DNA of 64,000 bases from Hymenobacter wooponensis (lineage in GTDB: Bacteria; Bacteroidota; Bacteroidia; Cytophagales; Hymenobacteraceae). Under the pieces are notes generated by a model. That model was not told where the DNA came from. It saw only the letters and a program-made list of their open reading frames with translations, and did no database searches. The position numbers and the translations under genes are program-made. How positions within the stretch are numbered: the stretch's first letter is position 1; each line of letters opens with the position of its first letter. The DNA lies in the NCBI RefSeq assembly GCF_004745865.1, contig NZ_SRKZ01000010.1, positions 1 through 64,000 on the forward strand. The letters are read 5' to 3'. Positions 62,801 to 64,000 of the stretch are shown here, piece by piece.

Positions 62801-63541
62801 CTACTTAAACCGGGCCAGCAGAATTTTTAGGAAGCTGCCACTTTCGGTGAGCAGTATTCTAGGGTTCAGCTGGGAGAAGATGATGCCGGGCTTAAGCCGT
62901 ACGGGCACGGCCTTTACGCGGAGGTTAGCGGCGGGCCGAGAAGCCAGGAAAATGAACTCCAGATCGAACAGATAACGGTCAATCTGCCCGCGCAAAAATA
63001 CCTCCCGCCCCCGCTGGTTGAAGCCCTTGAGCCCACACTGGGTATCCGACACGGCCAGCCCCAGCAGAAAGCGCGTGCTGCGGCGGAGCGCTTTGGAGAT
63101 AAATACCCGGCCCGCCGGCACGTGGGCGTAGTAGGCCTCATCGCGGGTACCTACGGCCACGTCGCACTGCCCGGTGCGCAGGGCCTCATACACGTTGGCT
63201 ACGCTGGGCTCCTCGTACGGAAAGTCAATGTCGGTGAACAAACAGATTGGCTCCTTTACGTGCTCCATGCCAGTGCGTAGCGCGTATCCCTTGCCCCGGT
63301 TGATGGGGTACGTGAGGTAGGTGAAGTGCGGCAGGCGCTCCTGCAGGAACTTTACATCGGCGGCCGTCACGGCGGCACTACCATCATTGATGACGTACAG
63401 GTGCACTGGCGCTACCTCAGCAGGAAGCAGGGCCTGCAACCGTTCCAGACTTTCCAGAATATTGGTAGTCCAGTGGGCGGGTGGGTTGTAGCAGGGCAAT
63501 ACCAGCGCTACTGGCGCAATAAGGTCAGGCGTCTGACTCAA
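62801..63541 (-). CDS. family 2 glycosyltransferase
   Basis: The 246-residue protein has the GT-A fold signature: VALVLPCYNPPAHW at the start, LYVINDGSAAVTAADV, INRGKGYALRTGMEHV and the metal-binding DxD-like LFTDIDFPYEEPS, then VGTRDEAYY and SDTQCGLKGFNQRGRE. The last block is typical of polyprenyl-phosphate sugar transferases (DPM/ALG5-like) without the extra membrane helices. It transfers a sugar from an NDP donor, probably to a lipid carrier on the cytoplasmic face. It stands alone. Confidence 0.92.
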   Translation of the reverse strand: MSQTPDLIAPVALVLPCYNPPAHWTTNILESLERLQALLPAEVAPVHLYVINDGSAAVTAADVKFLQERLPHFTYLTYPINRGKGYALRTGMEHVKEPICLFTDIDFPYEEPSVANVYEALRTGQCDVAVGTRDEAYYAHVPAGRVFISKALRRSTRFLLGLAVSDTQCGLKGFNQRGREVFLRGQIDRYLFDLEFIFLASRPAANLRVKAVPVRLKPGIIFSQLNPRILLTESGSFLKILLARFK

Positions 63542-63757
63542 ACGAGGGAAAACTAGGAGCGGAAAATTCTGACAAATATCCGCTAATTGTTTCAGCTACC
63601 GATGAGCCTGACGGAAAACCTGGCGAGTAAGCGGCAGAATGTTTCGCCAGCTTTCCTTCCGACCGCGGCAAGGTATCTAGAGTAATGGATCAGAGGGCTA
63701 ACCTAGATTCCTTGTTTTGGTCGGAACGGTACTGGTGGTAAATGCGGGAATACTGGC

Positions 63758-64000
63758 CTAGCGCTTTCCCAGCAGTACGATATCGGGTACTTCCAGCACC
63801 TTCCGCAAATAGCCGCGCTGCGCTACACGAATCATTGCCTGGCCTAGCTCCGTGAGCGTTGAGGCATAATTAGGCGTAACAGTCCGCAACACCGGGAACA
63901 GCCAACCAAAATACTTGTAGTACGACAACACGTGCTGCTGACCTGGGGTAGCGCGCAGAAAGCCCGGCCGAAACATATAGGCATCCTGGAAGCCCAGTTT
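63758..64000 (-). CDS. NAD(P)-binding (epimerase/HTATIP2-like) protein, C-terminal part only
   Basis: The minus-strand frame is open from the right edge to a stop at 63758 (80 codons). It starts KLGFQDAYMFRPGFLRATPG and contains YYKYFGWLFPVLR and STLTELGQAMIRVAQRGY, the C-terminal half of small NAD(P)H-binding Rossmann proteins related to HTATIP2/atypical SDRs. The nucleotide-binding N-terminus lies beyond the window. The substrate is unknown. Confidence 0.75.
   Translation of the reverse strand, partial: KLGFQDAYMFRPGFLRATPGQQHVLSYYKYFGWLFPVLRTVTPNYASTLTELGQAMIRVAQRGYLRKVLEVPDIVLLGKR

Overview
The window comes from a GC-rich member of the Bacteroidota, most probably Hymenobacter or a close relative. 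This is inferred from gene content and style: many lipoproteins with a Leu/Ala/Gly-Cys lipobox, TAnnTTTG-type -7 promoter boxes, a spheroidene-monooxygenase-like carotenoid gene, DUF389, DUF6728-like and DUF5117-type proteins, TPR histidine kinases and mixed-strand short operons. No rRNA, tRNA or CRISPR array was seen. A seven-base word, GGCCTAG/CTAGGCC, recurs throughout genes and spacers at far above chance frequency.

Layout. 1-4.6 kb: an esterase running off the left edge, divergent from an HxlR regulator, then a DUF5682 protein and a single-domain response regulator. 4.6-14.2 kb: M1 aminopeptidase; the overlapping operon pxpB-pxpC-pxpA plus an NRAMP-like transporter (5-oxoproline use); an amidohydrolase lipoprotein; a frameshifted peptide deformylase; an orphan Imm51 immunity gene and a lipoprotein. 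14.2-24.5 kb: a DUF5117-type metalloprotease; a GIY-YIG nuclease gene lying between long inverted repeats; a vWA protein; a GH2 glycosidase with a late premature stop; an S41 peptidase; a nucleotidyltransferase. 24.5-40.7 kb: an 1111-residue fusion of a GHMP-kinase-like half and a UDP-sugar pyrophosphorylase half, then mostly single housekeeping or accessory genes (aldo/keto reductase, VOC, SRPBCC, SF1 helicase, isoaspartyl peptidase, SMP-30-like lipoprotein, SlyD-like isomerase, AcpH, PNPOx family, CrtA-like).

41.2-51.0 kb is the most interesting stretch: a coiled-coil protein, a membrane-anchored PspA-like protein, a substrate-binding protein fused to an OmpA domain, an ABC permease, an ABC ATPase, a REP-associated (Y1/HUH) transposase, a sigma-54 response regulator and a sensor kinase, all on the plus strand. 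Hairpin repeats separate several of these genes. The arrangement suggests an envelope-linked ABC system under two-component control, invaded or punctuated by a REP/RAYT family.

51.1-64 kb: DUF389 protein, leuS, MmcQ/YjbR protein, a NarL-type regulator with a TPR kinase, an acyl-CoA synthetase, a serine-hydrolase remnant, an NTF2-like secreted protein, a DUF6984-like protein, a GT2 glycosyltransferase and the C-terminal end of a NAD(P)-binding protein.

Four dispersed inverted-repeat families occupy most longer spacers. I call them A (core GAGCTTGTCGAGACATC), B (hairpin GAGACGCGA/TCGCGTCTC), C (core CCTCCTCATCTGAGGAGG) and D (ends GTCATNCTGAGC). Family A is associated with the GIY-YIG gene and family B with the RAYT. 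All identifications are by reading motifs; no database search was possible.
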